Position numbers and translations under genes: made by a program. The notes beneath the pieces are model-generated. The model was not told the DNA's origin, searched no databases, and worked only from the letters and a program-made list of their open reading frames with translations. From Eretmocerus hayati (taxonomy: Eukaryota > Arthropoda > Insecta > Hymenoptera > Aphelinidae): a DNA stretch of 64,000 nucleotides. The stretch is from NCBI GenBank assembly GCA_029851415.1, contig CM056744.1, positions 15,817,268 through 15,881,267 of the forward strand. Direction: 5' to 3'. Below are positions 24,833-36,693 of this stretch, piece by piece. How positions within the stretch are numbered: position 1 is the first letter of the stretch; each line of letters opens with the position of its first letter.

Positions 24833-24870
<38 letters not shown>
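24833..24870. repeat. (AC)19 microsatellite
   Basis: An uninterrupted AC dinucleotide run of 38 bp. Confidence 0.97.
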
Positions 24871-24872
<2 letters not shown>

Positions 24873-26786
24873 CTATATATAGACAGAAGCAAACGCGTGC
24901 TTTAAAGATCATCTTCTCTAGAATTTTGGTCCTCGTCTATAGCAACAACTACTTATAACACCATCCCACTACACCTAGTTGGTGTCAGAGCTTGAGTCGT
25001 ACCTTACACAGCATCAGTTCCGTCACGTTTCGGAGCAACTTCCGCTTTTGCTCTATGTTTCTAACAGGAAGAGCTTTATACGTGACTCTACCAACATGCT
25101 ACATACATACTTGCTTCAAGAAAACGAGTAGCTAGATTGAAGCAAAGTTTTTACATGGCAATGTGTGGAATGTATATATACCTCTTACGTGAAAACAACA
25201 CCTTCGAAATGGTCAGGATGTGACCTGGGTCGTTCGTGGTAGGGATGAAAAAAAAAAAAGTTGAGTAAAGCAGCTTTGGGCTATTTCTCAAAGCTTTCTT
25301 TCTACTCTTGTTTCCGGCACAGATTCTCTCTAGTTTTCTAGACCCTTTGTTCTTCTTTACGATATTGTTGCTTCACGTATCTGTACGGATGTGAATGCGA
25401 ACTGGTATTTTGGACTGCAAGAGTTGCACTTTTCTTGAAATTGTGTGTACTAGAAGTGGTGGGTAGTTGTTTGGTGGGATGAGAAGAAAGAGAGAAGGTG
25501 TGTGGACGACGTATTGGTTCATTTAGACGATTTTGAAAGGTTTTGCTCTTCGTTCGGTCTACGTGAGGTTACTGGAGGTGTGCAATTTCTACTTCTGACA
25601 CTTTTACTTTCATGGACTGATTGCTTTAAAACAAAAGAGATTTTCGCAGGGTTACAGGGTGGATATGGTTTGAAGACTGAACTACTCGCTTATCTATTCT
25701 TGAATACTATGACGAAGTCAAAAAGTATCATTCTACAACGTGATACTCGTCTATGGATATGAGTTGACATTCTGAGTCTGAATGATCCGAAACGACTTTT
25801 TGAAGTTTGTCGTAAGCTTGTCAAAACTCAGAAGCCATGCATCATCTACTTCTAGTTACAGTTCCAAGCTATCTATTGTTGCAGGTGCGATATCCTCCTC
25901 TTCTTCGTACGAACCGCTCGAGTTGGAAGTAATTTTGTTTGGGGTCATTCAGACCCCAATATTTCATACATGTGCATGAATATGATTCTGTGACTATTCT
26001 TATCAGCACAGTATTTCTGAATGTTATCAAGCTTAAGGTAGTACTAGAGGTACTCGAATTAGCTATCAGAAAATTACGAAAGTCAGCACAGTGGTACATA
26101 AGTGCCTCAAACAGACACAGCTGAAATTTCGAAATTTTTAGGAGCCGCTGAGAAAAGTTCTGGGCAATTTCGTGGAAGCCGATTAACACGGCGTCTTATG
26201 GGAAATTATCGATACACTGATTCCTAACTATCAGATTTTCACAGGAAAAAGCACACAGGTGTAAGACTGCACGAAAAATGCATAGAAACAAACAGATCAA
26301 CGATTAGGAGCCTATGAAGAAAGATTCGAGCCAACATGTCACTACTTTCGGTGGTTTCGGGGTTAGGTTGTCGTCTGCTGTGTGCATTACTATACCTATA
26401 TAGGCGGTCGGAATCGAGTCAAGCGAAGATCTAATCCGCGCTTGGACTCATCAGTACCGCTAGTACTACCTCAAGACCCTTGGAGTCGCTGTGTGATCGT
26501 ATGTTATTAGTGAATTGGAAACTGGCATTCAAATTCCACATCTCATGGTTATCTGTCCCTCGGTTCCGAACATCTCGAGTCCACCAAGTGATCTTAGGAC
26601 AAAGGCCCCTAAAATTATGGGCAAGAACTAAAAGATCAGTATCATGGTGTATCAACGCCAAGTGATAAACTGTCCGTCCGGATCCCGCGTATCGGAATTC
26701 CCTAAGGGGTGAAGTATGGATGGGTTGACGTATGGGTCATTGATTTGTCAAAGGAGTGAAATGGGTGGGTGTGCGGTCGGATAGAT
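24871..26786. other. No gene seen (1.9 kb)
   Basis: The frames at 25502-25762 (plus) and 25869-26189 (minus) match nothing I recognise. The only structured item is the GGGGTCATTCAGACCCC palindrome at 25941. Confidence 0.4.
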
Positions 26787-27245
26787 GGATGGTCTGGTCC
26801 GCTCTAGTGCCACTGGGATGGTCTGGTACGATCTGGAATTCTGCGTTCTGGGGTGGTCTGAAATGGTCTGAAACGGTCTGGTACGATCTGGGACGTTCTG
26901 GTCCAGTCTGGCAAGGTTTGGGACGATTTGGAATTTCCTAGGATGGACGCTACGATCTAAAACGGTCTGGAATGGTTTGATACATCTGGGACAGTTTGGA
27001 ACGTTTTGGGATGATCTGGTCCGGCCTGGAACGATATGATACGGTCTGAAACGTTCTGGTACAAGCTGGGATATTTTGGTACTTTCAGGTACGGCCTGGC
27101 ATGGTTTGAAGGTCTGAAACGGTCTGGTACGATCTGGGACGTTTTAGTACGGTCTGGTATGGTCTGAAACAGTTTTGGATAGTTTGAAACGGTGTGCTAT
27201 CGTCAGGAATAGTTCGGCATGGTCTGGTCGAGGCTGTGCTGGGTT
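26787..27245. repeat. GGTCTGG decanucleotide array 2
   Basis: About 460 bp of variants such as GGTCTGGTAC, GATCTGGGAC, GTTCTGGTAC and GGTCTGAAAC in near 10-bp register. It is preceded by TGGGTGGGTGTGCGG-type sequence and followed by GGCTAGCTGAAATATAATACG. The latter parallels the end of array 1 (GGCTAAAATAAAATATAATACG, split here for length as GGCTAAAATA plus AAATATAATACG). The shared flank shows the arrays belong to one dispersed repeat family, not independent slippage products. Confidence 0.85.
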
Positions 27246-27372
27246 GGGCTAGCTGAAATATAATACGCGTCCGTATAGGTTATAGGTAGTGAGACTCACA
27301 CATGCTTGCGTTCGCGAGTCATCCGTGAGCTCACGGACGAGAGAGTGTGTGCGTAAACTCACGCTACAGACC

Positions 27373-29020
27373 AGCGGTGTATCTAGTTTTAAAGAAAATG
27401 GCCGCGGATGGCATCCTAGTGAGAAAGACAGGTGGTGGGGGTGGCATCCAAAGGCGAGCGGCGAGCGGTCGAGGCTTCTGCTGGATGCCAAGATGCCATG
27501 GTGCCCGCGCAGCCGCAACCGACTCGCAGCTAACTTCATTTATCCCAATTTGGCCTATGCACGCGGAGACGTTGTCTGCTGCGCCGTGCACATCGTGCAC
27601 ACGCCCGATCAGAAAGTTAATTCCGGGTTGAAACCCGGGTAGGATTGGGTAGGAAGAGTTTTGGATGAGACTGGATTGTTGTGGATAGATATACTGAAAT
27701 TCTGATGACTGCTGTTATTATCATGTGAAAAGGATTTTGCTTGTGATTTTTTTGGTGAAAAGGATTTGGCTTGTGATTTGAGGTTAACTGGTTTATGTAT
27801 CAACAAACCTAGTTCAGAAAAGCTCTGGCTGGATTTTGTGATTGAAATTGTTGATGGGAATGTGCCAAATCAGCGTGTAATGTGTAAAATCAGTGTGTGA
27901 GTTGAGCACGATACTTTGTTGCTAGATTTTTCCAGGTCAGCCACTGGTTTGCTGTGGTTTTGCCTCTCCATGGATGGCCTTGCAATTTCCACTGTACAGC
28001 TGCTATTTGATAACAAGAATTTAGAAAATGATGGCCTTCGGATACAGTTCAATTGTGATTGTTATTGTATATAGGTTGAAAATCCTCACATATCTCCAAG
28101 CTCACTATTCCGTTATTGAGAAACTCAACTTTGCCAACTTTTTGATTCCCCACTTGCTTCACTCAAGGTTATATCGAGCTATACTAGTCTCTTATAGCTA
28201 GAATTTGTTCTTTCTGCTCTCTATTACATGTATCTAACATCATTTGTCCACAGGAAAACTCCACGTCATAGGGTAGCTGGCTCAGCTCTGTGATTTCCCA
28301 CAGGATGTTTTACAGTGCACTATTCTCATCACAATTTCGAATCAAATCAAAATATCCCCAGTCTTGGAGTACAGTTTACAATGATCTACATATGCGTCAC
28401 AACATACTTGCAGATGCAGACCTTACAGTCAAGTGGTAGATTATGAAAATCTAGCCATTTGGCATCCAAATGATATTATGGTGGATACGTTCTGAATGTA
28501 TTACACGAGTTTCCTATCAATAATGGGGAGAATGCGTTCAGAAAAAGTTGTGTCCAGTCTGGGAGAGATGGAGGGCAGTGAATATCATATGCATGCACAT
28601 TGGTAAGTTGTGCTGTAATAAGCAAGTTGATGAGTTTGTCCGCAGAATCTGATAATTACCCTGGTGTGCTCCCCCAGGGTCATTATCAGATTCTGCGGAC
28701 AAACTCATCAACTTGCTTTTCACAGCACAACTTACCAATGGTCCAGTCTGGGAGAGATGGAGGGCAGTGAATATCATATGCATGCACATTGGTAAGTTGT
28801 GCTGTGAAAAGCAAGTTGATGAGTTTGTCCGCAGAATCTGATAATTACCCTGGTGTGCTCCCATGACAATATTTCGAGCGATATTTTAGGTCAGCACTTC
28901 ACTTGTAATTATAGTCCTCAAGCCTCGGTTCAAAAGAGTCCACATTCAAATGGCACCCCCAAAATTACTGCAAGAGTTACATGTCGGTGGAGTTCAAGGC
29001 ACAAAATGACTTAAGCTACA
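27373..29020. repeat. F1 left inverted arm
   Basis: The arm begins with AGCGGTGTATCTAG just after the TSD and ends at TTAAGCTACA, beyond which the two arms diverge. It includes the outer GC-rich 250 bp, and an inner set of hairpin modules at 28552-28862. Open frames inside it (for example minus 27870-28052 and 28538-28864) occur as mirrored copies in the other arm and show no protein family. Confidence 0.9.
28552..28862. repeat. Module X - inverted partial X - X inside the F1 left arm
   Basis: A 122-bp module starting GTCCAGTCTGGGAGAG and ending GGTGTGCTCCC occurs at 28552-28673 and again at 28741-28862. Between them (28674-28740) is an inverted 67-bp piece of the same module. The arrangement is mirrored in the right arm at 31553-31863. 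Each arm therefore can fold into its own cruciform in addition to the arm-to-arm foldback. Confidence 0.88.
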
Positions 29021-29892
29021 TAATCAGCGCTATGAGCATATCGAGATCTTGCCCACAAATTGTTTGTTAATTACATACATTAGGACATTTAATCATGAGA
29101 AAAATGTCTTTATGATATTTACATAATTGATCCTCAGTGCGAACAGACACAGCAGTTTCAAAATATAAAATTGAATGAGTATTTCGAAAAATACATAAAA
29201 ATAATACATGAAAGATTTTGAACGAGATACATGAACGAGTCATATGAAATGCTGCATGTCTCACTTGCAGCATTTCAATTTGTTATATCTGACAATTCAA
29301 TCAAGAAGCTTAATTAGCATTCATCCACTTTCACATTATTATATTTCTGATGATATGATAGATTTGCGAAGAATGGTCTTCAGAATTCTTGTACCAAGCA
29401 TTGCAAACTTCATCGGGGAAATCTGGCTTTGGAGTTTGTGGTGGCTGAGGATTTACGTGGATTTACATTCTTCCCAATCATAAATAATAATCATCTCCGT
29501 ACCTTATTGGTGTAAAATAATTCGTTATCTCTCAAAGTTCTTCGTCTCGCGACTTTTTTCACGGCACGATTGATTGCAATAAAGGGTATACATGTTATTC
29601 ATTGGTGAAGAGAGAAATATCCTTCGTGATTAGTTTTTTTATCTAGGTACAAATCATAAGTGAGATAGGATTCATAAGGCGAATAATCGTAGATTTCGCA
29701 ATATCCTTCCAACAAATTGAATTAATTAAGCGAAATTCCCAGATACTTACTGGAGATTCAGGAACCTCACTATGCGCAACATTACAGCAACTCTATAGCT
29801 CTTAATCACAGTTACTAGGTTACATCAAGGGAATTATTTTTTCCGAATCCACTGTATGATGAAATCTCAACGTTACATTGTTGAACTACAGA

Positions 29893-29969
29893 AGCATTTC
29901 AGGGGCTCATACCATATCAGAGACACTTCCAAGCCGGACGAGCGTTAGCGAGGTAAGCAATAACGCTAG
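29893..29969 (+). repeat. GCATTTCAGGGGC / TAGCGAG repeat, copy 1
   Basis: Contains AGCATTTCAGGGGCTC, then GACGAGCGTTAGCGAG and GCAATAACGCTA. The same ordered phrases occur at 33148-33221 in the same orientation, just outside F1. Confidence 0.6.
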
Positions 29970-30574
29970 TGAAAAATTAATTTGAGTGGAAAAATTGAGC
30001 AAAAATATCTTGTCACGAATACAACCCTTTCTCTTTGAGAAAGCGAAAACGATGAAACAACCACTTTCAACAAAGTTGAGTGTTATTTTATGAATTGTTC
30101 TCGCTGGAGTTTGAACCTGGTTTCCTTCCTGTTTCTTTGCTGTCCGATACTTGTATCAACCATTCAAGCAACTGAACCATTGGAGATATTGTCGCAAGGA
30201 CACAAGGAATCGAAACCTCGCTCGCCTGCCCCAAAATAGAAGAAATAATGCCCATCTCGGACCTGATGGTTTGAGCCTCCAGCTCGCTTCTGGCTTGAGG
30301 CTCTCCTCCGTAAGCTCTTACACATATTTGGGGGTACTTTGGGGAGTAATTCCACCCAAGTTGGTGCACAATGACTCAGATGGAAGCATATGCCAGCCAT
30401 GCCTGTGTTGGCATTTTAAGCAAAAAGTCACAAAAGGGTGTTTTAAATTTGCAGAATAAAATCGAGAATTGAATGGCCCACCCAGATTATTGTTCTAATT
30501 GATAGTATTGGTATCGAAAAACATATCCCCACAGATTTGGGGTCGAAAGAAAAAAAAACGACTTATTTAAATTG

Positions 30575-30790
30575 AGCCCAAAGTTTGGCGTTTTTACAAA
30601 ACTGCTCAACTTGTATCGGCTATAACTTCTGTAAAAAGTACGATAATCGACTTCTACAGGTGGTCAAATTGTAGGTTTTTTCAAGATCTTCAAAATGACT
30701 ACCTGCAGAAGTCGATTATCACATGTCTAGTAGGAGCTAGATCGCTTTGAAGCAGGCCCAAAAATCGCTAAAATCTGCTCTCAGCAAATG
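30575..30790. mobile_element. Imperfect palindromic MITE-like sequence within F1
   Basis: GATAATCGACTTCTACAGG (30642) pairs with CCTGCAGAAGTCGATTATC (30702-30720). Weaker pairing continues outward (CTGCTCAA at 30602 against TTGAAGCAG at about 30748). The outer boundaries and any target duplication are uncertain. Confidence 0.5.
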
Positions 30791-31392
30791 GCTCATAGAA
30801 GTTACTAGGGTGCATGATTGATTCCGGACTATTTTTTTTTTTTTTTTCTTCAAAAGTGCTAGCCTTAACAAGGAAATGCGCCCAAGCGTTCCGTAATTTT
30901 CCTGGCTCACTAACCTCGATGGTTATTTGAAATTTTTTGACTGTACACCGATGAAGCTGAGCACTGGCCTATATGCATATTATTCACTCTTGCAGTTACC
31001 CAAGAGTATGATCTTCGCACTCATATCAGTGCTTCAAAACCTCTGCTTCATTAAAAGAATAATGTTGAGACAGGAGGTATGATATACTATGCAAGCATGT
31101 GTCATTCAAGTTACCAATCAGGACAATGGCAAAAATCAATAATCTGAGAAATAACTAACTTTTGAATCCAGCTTGTATCTGTAGTTGTAGAGATAAGTCC
31201 AACTATTTAGGTCAACAACTACTTGATAGCACAATCCATAGAGGAATGAAGTTGTATTAGAATTTTGAATTCAAGGTATACCTATAGTAGCGCTGCAGTT
31301 GATACATAGTTTCTGGGAAAATCATGCCGTATCTTATTATAATACACAATCATTGGTAATGTGTGAACGTGATTGGGAGAGAATGCAAAAGG

Positions 31393-33042
31393 TGTAGCTT
31401 AAGTCATTTTGTGCCTTGAACACCCCACCAACATGTAACTCTTGCAGTAATTTTGGGGGTGCCATTTGAATGTGGACTCTTTTGAACCGAGGCTTGAGGA
31501 CTATAATTACAAGTGAAGTGCTGACCTAAAATATCGCTCGAAATATTGTCATGGGAGCACACCAGGGTAATTATCAGATTCTGCGGACAAACTCATCAAC
31601 TTGCTTTTCACAGCACAACTTACCAATGTGCATGCATATGATATTCACTGCCCTCCATCTCTCCCAGACTGGACCATTGGTAAGTTGTGCTGTGAAAAGC
31701 AAGTTGATGAGTTTGTCCGCAGAATCTGATAATGACCCTGGGGGAGCACACCAGGGTAATTATCAGATTCTGCGGACAAACTCATCAACTTGCTTATTAC
31801 AGCACAACTTACCAATGTGCATGCATATGATATTCACTGCCCTCCATCTCTCCCAGACTGGACACAACTTTTTCTGAACGCATTCTCCCCATTATTGATA
31901 GGAAACTCGTGTAATACATTCAGAACGTATCCACCATAATATCATTTGGATGCCAAATGGCTAGATTTTCATAATCTACCACTTGACTGTAAGGTCTGCA
32001 TCTGCAAGTATGTTGTGACGCATATGTAGATCATTGTAAACTGTACTCCAAGACTGGGGATATTTTGATTTGATTCGAAATTGTGATGAGAATAGTGCAC
32101 TGTAAAACATCCTGTGGGAAATCACAGAGCTGAGCCAGCTACCCTATGACGTGGAGTTTTCCTGTGGACAAATGATGTTAGATACATGTAATAGAGAGCA
32201 GAAAGAACAAATTCTAGCTATAAGAGACTAGTATAGCTCGATATAACCTTGAGTGAAGCAAGTGGGGAATCAAAAAGTTGGCAAAGTTGAGTTTCTCAAT
32301 AACGGAATAGTGAGCTTGGAGATATGTGAGGATTTTCAACCTATATACAATAACAATCACAATTGAACTGTATCCGAAGGCCATCATTTTCTAAATTCTT
32401 GTTATCAAATAGCAGCTGTACAGTGGAAATTGCAAGGCCATCCATGGAGAGGCAAAACCACAGCAAACCAGTGGCTGACCTGGAAAAATCTAGCAACAAA
32501 GTATCGTGCTCAACTCACACACTGATTTTACACATTACACGCTGATTTGGCACATTCCCATCAACAATTTCAATCACAAAATCCAGCCAGAGCTTTTCTG
32601 AACTAGGTTTGTTGATACATAAACCAGTTAACCTCAAATCACAAGCCAAATCCTTTTCACCAAAAAAATCACAAGCAAAATCCTTTTCACATGATAATAA
32701 CAGCAGTCATCAGAATTTCAGTATATCTATCCACAACAATCCAGTCTCATCCAAAACTCTTCCTACCCAATCCTACCCGGGTTTCAACCCGGAATTAACT
32801 TTCTGATCGGGCGTGTGCACGATGTGCACGGCGCAGCAGACAACGTCTCCGCGTGCATAGGCCAAATTGGGATAAATGAAGTTAGCTGCGAGTCGGTTGC
32901 GGCTGCGCGGGCACCATGGCATCTTGGCATCCAGCAGAAGCCTCGACCGCTCGCCGCTCGCCTTTGGGTGCCACCCCCACCACCTGTCTTTCTCACTAGG
33001 ATGCCATCCGCGGCCATTTTCTTTAAAACTAGATACACCGCT
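31393..33042. repeat. F1 right inverted arm
   Basis: The inverse of 27373-29020; each left position p pairs with 60415 minus p through most of its length. The small offset at the inner end comes from a two-base difference near 31420 (GGGGTG against GGAG). One visible substitution near 32968 changes a TGGATGCC to TGGGTGCC context. Confidence 0.9.
31553..31863. repeat. Module X - inverted partial X - X inside the F1 right arm
   Basis: The mirror image of the left-arm cluster: X copies at 31553-31674 and 31742-31863 with the inverted piece at 31675-31741. The presence of identical nested structure in both arms shows it predates or was copied with arm duplication. Confidence 0.88.
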
Positions 33043-33147
33043 GCTACAGACCGTGGTGCCACCGCACTAGAGTTTCCAATCATTACAACCTAATACCAAA
33101 ATTGATCATTACCCTTCATCTCACAAATATCAGTTTTGAGATATAAA

Positions 33148-33221
33148 AGCATTTCAGGGGCCTCTGACTTATCAAGGACATTGACGGATATGACGAGCGG
33201 TAGCGAGAGGCAATAACGCTA
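33148..33221 (+). repeat. GCATTTCAGGGGC / TAGCGAG repeat, copy 2
   Basis: AGCATTTCAGGGGCCTC, GACGAGCGGTAGCGAG and GCAATAACGCTA match the copy at 29893-29969 in order and orientation. This copy lies about 100 bp beyond the F1 right TSD, so the two copies are an older dispersed repeat family, not F1 sequence. Confidence 0.6.
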
Positions 33222-34954
33222 TAGTTCACACTATGACATAACCACGCTCAAAACCAACAAAGTTCACCACTACTGACTGCTATACGGAAAAAAAAAAAAC
33301 GTCCGACGTCGTCACCTGTTGTCATCGCACAAAATATACGACCTATTCTCTTCCAACGCTGTAGCCCCAAAACACCAGTAGCTCTATACTCGGATTAGAG
33401 AGTAAGCGGATTATCGCGCTAGGTTATCTTCTACAGAGTATATATACTCACCAAGTTTTCGAAAATCCATTCGGCAATTCGCGCCTGTGCTACGCTATAC
33501 CTCATTCCCTTCGAAGGTTGATTTAATTCACTCAGAGTTGGGTTGGTGGAAGTGTAGCGTGAAAATTGTGAGTCCCGAGAGCATTTTATGGGCTTGTCCT
33601 CGCAAACACCTCTTGTACGAGCTCATGGCTCTATTGCTTTCTATTGGATAGGAAATTGTTAGCCGCCGGTTTTGTTGAGCTTTTGTTGGACTCTTTTTAG
33701 AGTAAGAAAAGTGGATTATTGGACTCTGTCGGTTCGATTTGGTGGTTATGGTGTATTTTTCATTGGTTAAAAAAGTTTTGCTTCGTCATACTATAGTTGA
33801 AATGTTTGAGATTGCTCAATTGTTTGAAAATTGAAACGTGTTATGAGTGCGACGTTGACGTCATTGTCGAAGAAGTCTTAGTCTTTGGACTCGTGAGAGA
33901 GGTTGAAAATGAAGAATCGCTGGAACAAGAAGGAGAATGAAGAAAAATGAGGAAATAGGAAAACCTAATCGGTGGTGCTGCAAATGCTGTGACTATATCA
34001 CAGAATTTCTGAAAAATGGCACCATAATGATTCAAGATTTGGGAATTTTCTGCTTGATGCGTTAATTCTATTCATCAATCTGTCCAAGGATTCATTCAAA
34101 GATTCTGTTCATCCTGGACACTATAAGTATTTCACTCTTGCACTCAAGATTCCTCATAGCTGGACGAGTGTCTAGAGTTTACTCATTTAGGTCAACCGTA
34201 TAATTTGAGTATATTCAACTGTCAGACTGAATCACAAGAACCAATGTGTTCGGATTCTCTAAGCGAGATCCATAAAATCTCATCTTAGCAATAAATTGTA
34301 GATTGACAAACTTGCAAAGAAGGTATGCGTGCATATGAAACCCGATTACTTGATGAATGAATATTTCAGTGAATAAAAGTACACGATTATCAATATTTGT
34401 ACAGCCCAGATAGATAGGGATTTTCTCTTCGATAACGTGAAACTTGGAGCCAGGCTCATGATTTTTTGTGAAACTTCCAGCATCAATACCCCTTAGATGG
34501 AGGAATAACCCTATCCTATGTTATCAACTGGATTTTCATATAAGACTGCTTAAGTTCTATTGCCTCCATTTCTTAAATCTTGAGATTGTGATGTTCCAAA
34601 ACCAGGAATTTGAAAATAGAACCATGCGAGTACACCAACAATCACGGGAATGCATCATACATTGCAAAATCACTTTTCATCCAAACCTGGTCTCCGTAAC
34701 GATACCTCCTCCCTTCACAACCGTGATTAAATAAAATTTATAACCCAGAAATAATCCACCCAACCATACAGAAATATAAACATTTCCGCCATCAACGTCA
34801 CACACAACTCGCCCTTAATTTCTGCAAATTTTCACACTACCTAATTTTCACTATACCGACCACAAATTCACTCCAACAAACACGATTCCATCTCTTTCCC
34901 TTTCATCACAAAAGTCGTCTTCTCTTTCATTTTACTGCAGGCAATTGTCGACTT

Positions 34955-35003
<49 letters not shown>

Positions 35004-35591
35004 CGTGATTCGTTGAAATTCAGCCAGTGTGTATTTGGCGCGCCAAGGGAGTGGAAAATTTCTCTGCTAGGTTGAGGTATTTAGCCGCAGCGAGATGCAA
35101 AAGCTCTCGCTTGGTTGATTCAGGAATTCTACTGCTGTATGTACGAGCTCTTCTGTATTTGCTCTTTGGGATATATACTCTCGAGGGACATGCCAACGCC
35201 ACCGTGTATTATTGTTCTAAAGTAAAGGTGTATGAGAGCGGAAAATCTTGCTTTTGTAGATTTTGCCTAGACGATCAAATTATTCACGCTTTGGAGATCT
35301 AAATTTTTGAAAGTCTGAGTCTGTGCTAGAGTTGAAAAGATGGAAATGGGTCTTACGAATTTTTTGGGCTTACGTTGATGGGTAAGTAAATTGGGAGATT
35401 AGTGATGCAGAAGAGTATTTTTATTTGAATTTTCATGAAATTCTTCGAAGTATGGTCAGGAATTCTTAATGTAATTCATTAATAATTATGGTTTGAGCAG
35501 CAAAGATAATGAAATGTGTTCTGCTGTGGGCCTCTCCAATCTGTCAGGAGATTTAGTCCATTATGAGTGATATCGCTCTGAGGATATCGAT
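33222..35591. other. No gene seen; (AT)n microsatellite
   Basis: No exon or element was recognised in 2.4 kb. A roughly 40-bp AT dinucleotide run lies at 34962-35001. Confidence 0.4.
34962..35001. repeat. (AT)20 microsatellite
   Basis: An uninterrupted AT/TA dinucleotide run of about 40 bp. Confidence 0.95.
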
Positions 35592-36693
35592 CACTACAAA
35601 AAGGATTCCTCGAAACGAGAAACCTTTTTTCTAGTTGAGAGTGTGTGTAAATTTGAGAAATTCCGAATCTCTTGTTATAGAATTTTCTCAATTCGAGAAC
35701 AAGAACATTTCTCTTGGAGAAGCCGCGAGTCTCAAGGGGTATCCTTTTTGAAAAAAATTATTCATTTTACTCGTGATCGAACCACAACCCACTTATTAAA
35801 TTTTTGTTGCATTTGAATTTTAATGAACTCAGAGCTCGGCTTGCATAAATTCATCTATTGACATTCAAGATTTGCCTTGATTCATCTTTAAAAAGTTCAA
35901 CAAGGCCATGGAGAATTATGGGTTGCGTAAAATCAATATAATCTAAGGAGAGTATATTTATACAGATAGTCGATGAAGCTCAAGACCAAAGTGTCGTTTT
36001 TCGAAGAAACTCAATGATATGAAGTGCATTTGGCTCAATAAAAACAACGTTTCGTTTGAGGTTAGTCACATGGACAGAAGAGCCATTGAATTGCACGAAG
36101 CAGTTTCTAAAAATTAAGTAACTACGTACCCATTCTAAAATTTGATTCGAAGTCACCGCGGCAAATCTCGTTAGCTCACAAAAAGATGATTTCGAATGGT
36201 AGGAAAATTTCCAAATTTGTACGCCCCAACTCGGCAACGATCAATTTCTGTCAACGGAGATGTGCTGACTCAAAGTTGCCATTTGGTCAGAATACATATC
36301 ATGTTTCACTCGGGGAATATCGCACGCGTAAGTAACGGAATTTTGTAATCAACCTCAGTGTTCGACTTATGTCAAAAAATATGCAAAATGAGCGGTGCCT
36401 TGGAACATTATAACCTTTCGCCGGAGTTATGAAGATTGTAAACACAATACGGGTATAAGTTTTGGGAAAACTTTTCTTTATGTACGAGATTTTCATTTTC
36501 TCAATTCGAAAACAATTCTTCCGAGAACTTCAATTTTTTCTCAAATTGACGTCTTGAGCACATGTTTTCCTCAAAATTTGAAGGAAATTTCTCATCTAGA
36601 GCAATCAGTTCTAGATTGAAGAAAATTTTATTCTCATTCCGAGAAAATTAGTTTTGAGAAGTGAAATACATTTGAGAAATCCTTTTTGTAGTG
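35592..36693. mobile_element. CACTA-like TIR element, 1.1 kb
   Basis: The ends are CACTACAAAAAGGATT at the left and AATCCTTTTTGTAGTG at the right, followed inward by TTCTC/GAGAA in both. Both subterminal regions are crowded with TTCTCAATTCGAGAA- and AAATTTGAGAAAT-type phrases in both orientations (35600-35730 and 36490-36680). Many short subterminal repeats are typical of CACTA (En/Spm) elements. No 2-4 bp TSD fits cleanly; TATCGA occurs just outside both ends but offset by four bases on the right. Internal frames show no transposase. The superfamily assignment is inference from the end sequence. Confidence 0.62.

Larger units (their letters stand above)
29021..31392. other. F1 central segment, no transposase seen
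   Basis: This 2.37-kb unique region between the arms holds no frame with recognisable transposase motifs. It contains an imperfect palindrome at about 30575-30790 (core GATAATCGACTTCTACAGG at 30642 against CCTGCAGAAGTCGATTATC ending at 30720), a T-run at about 30832-30848, and a copy of the GCATTTCAGGGGC repeat at 29893-29969. It therefore seems to be filler with its own older insertions. Confidence 0.5.
27373..33042. mobile_element. Foldback element F1, 5.67 kb, 1.65-kb inverted arms, 10-bp target-site duplication
   Basis: GCTACAGACC lies immediately outside both ends (27363-27372 and 33043-33052), a perfect 10-bp TSD. The arms (27373-29020 and 31393-33042) start AGCGGTGTATCTAG and are inverted copies in gap-free register for about 1.5 kb, with only scattered substitutions seen by eye. 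This indicates a young insertion or arm homogenisation. The 2.37-kb centre has no transposase I can recognise. Long arms with internal hairpins and a 10-bp TSD are known for Foldback/Mutator-like elements (usual TSD 8-11 bp), so I infer a MULE-like, non-autonomous foldback. An inverted segmental duplication without transposition would not explain the TSD. Confidence 0.9.

Noticed and set aside
28538..28864. 108-codon frame present twice (also 31551-31877)
   Set aside because: The two copies are the mirrored arms of the foldback, and the internal similarity comes from module X. No protein family is indicated.
30090..30180. Possible minus-strand tRNA-derived SINE (B-box-like GGTTCAAACTCC)
   Set aside because: Only the B-box resembles a tRNA; no acceptor pairing, tail or target duplication could be found.
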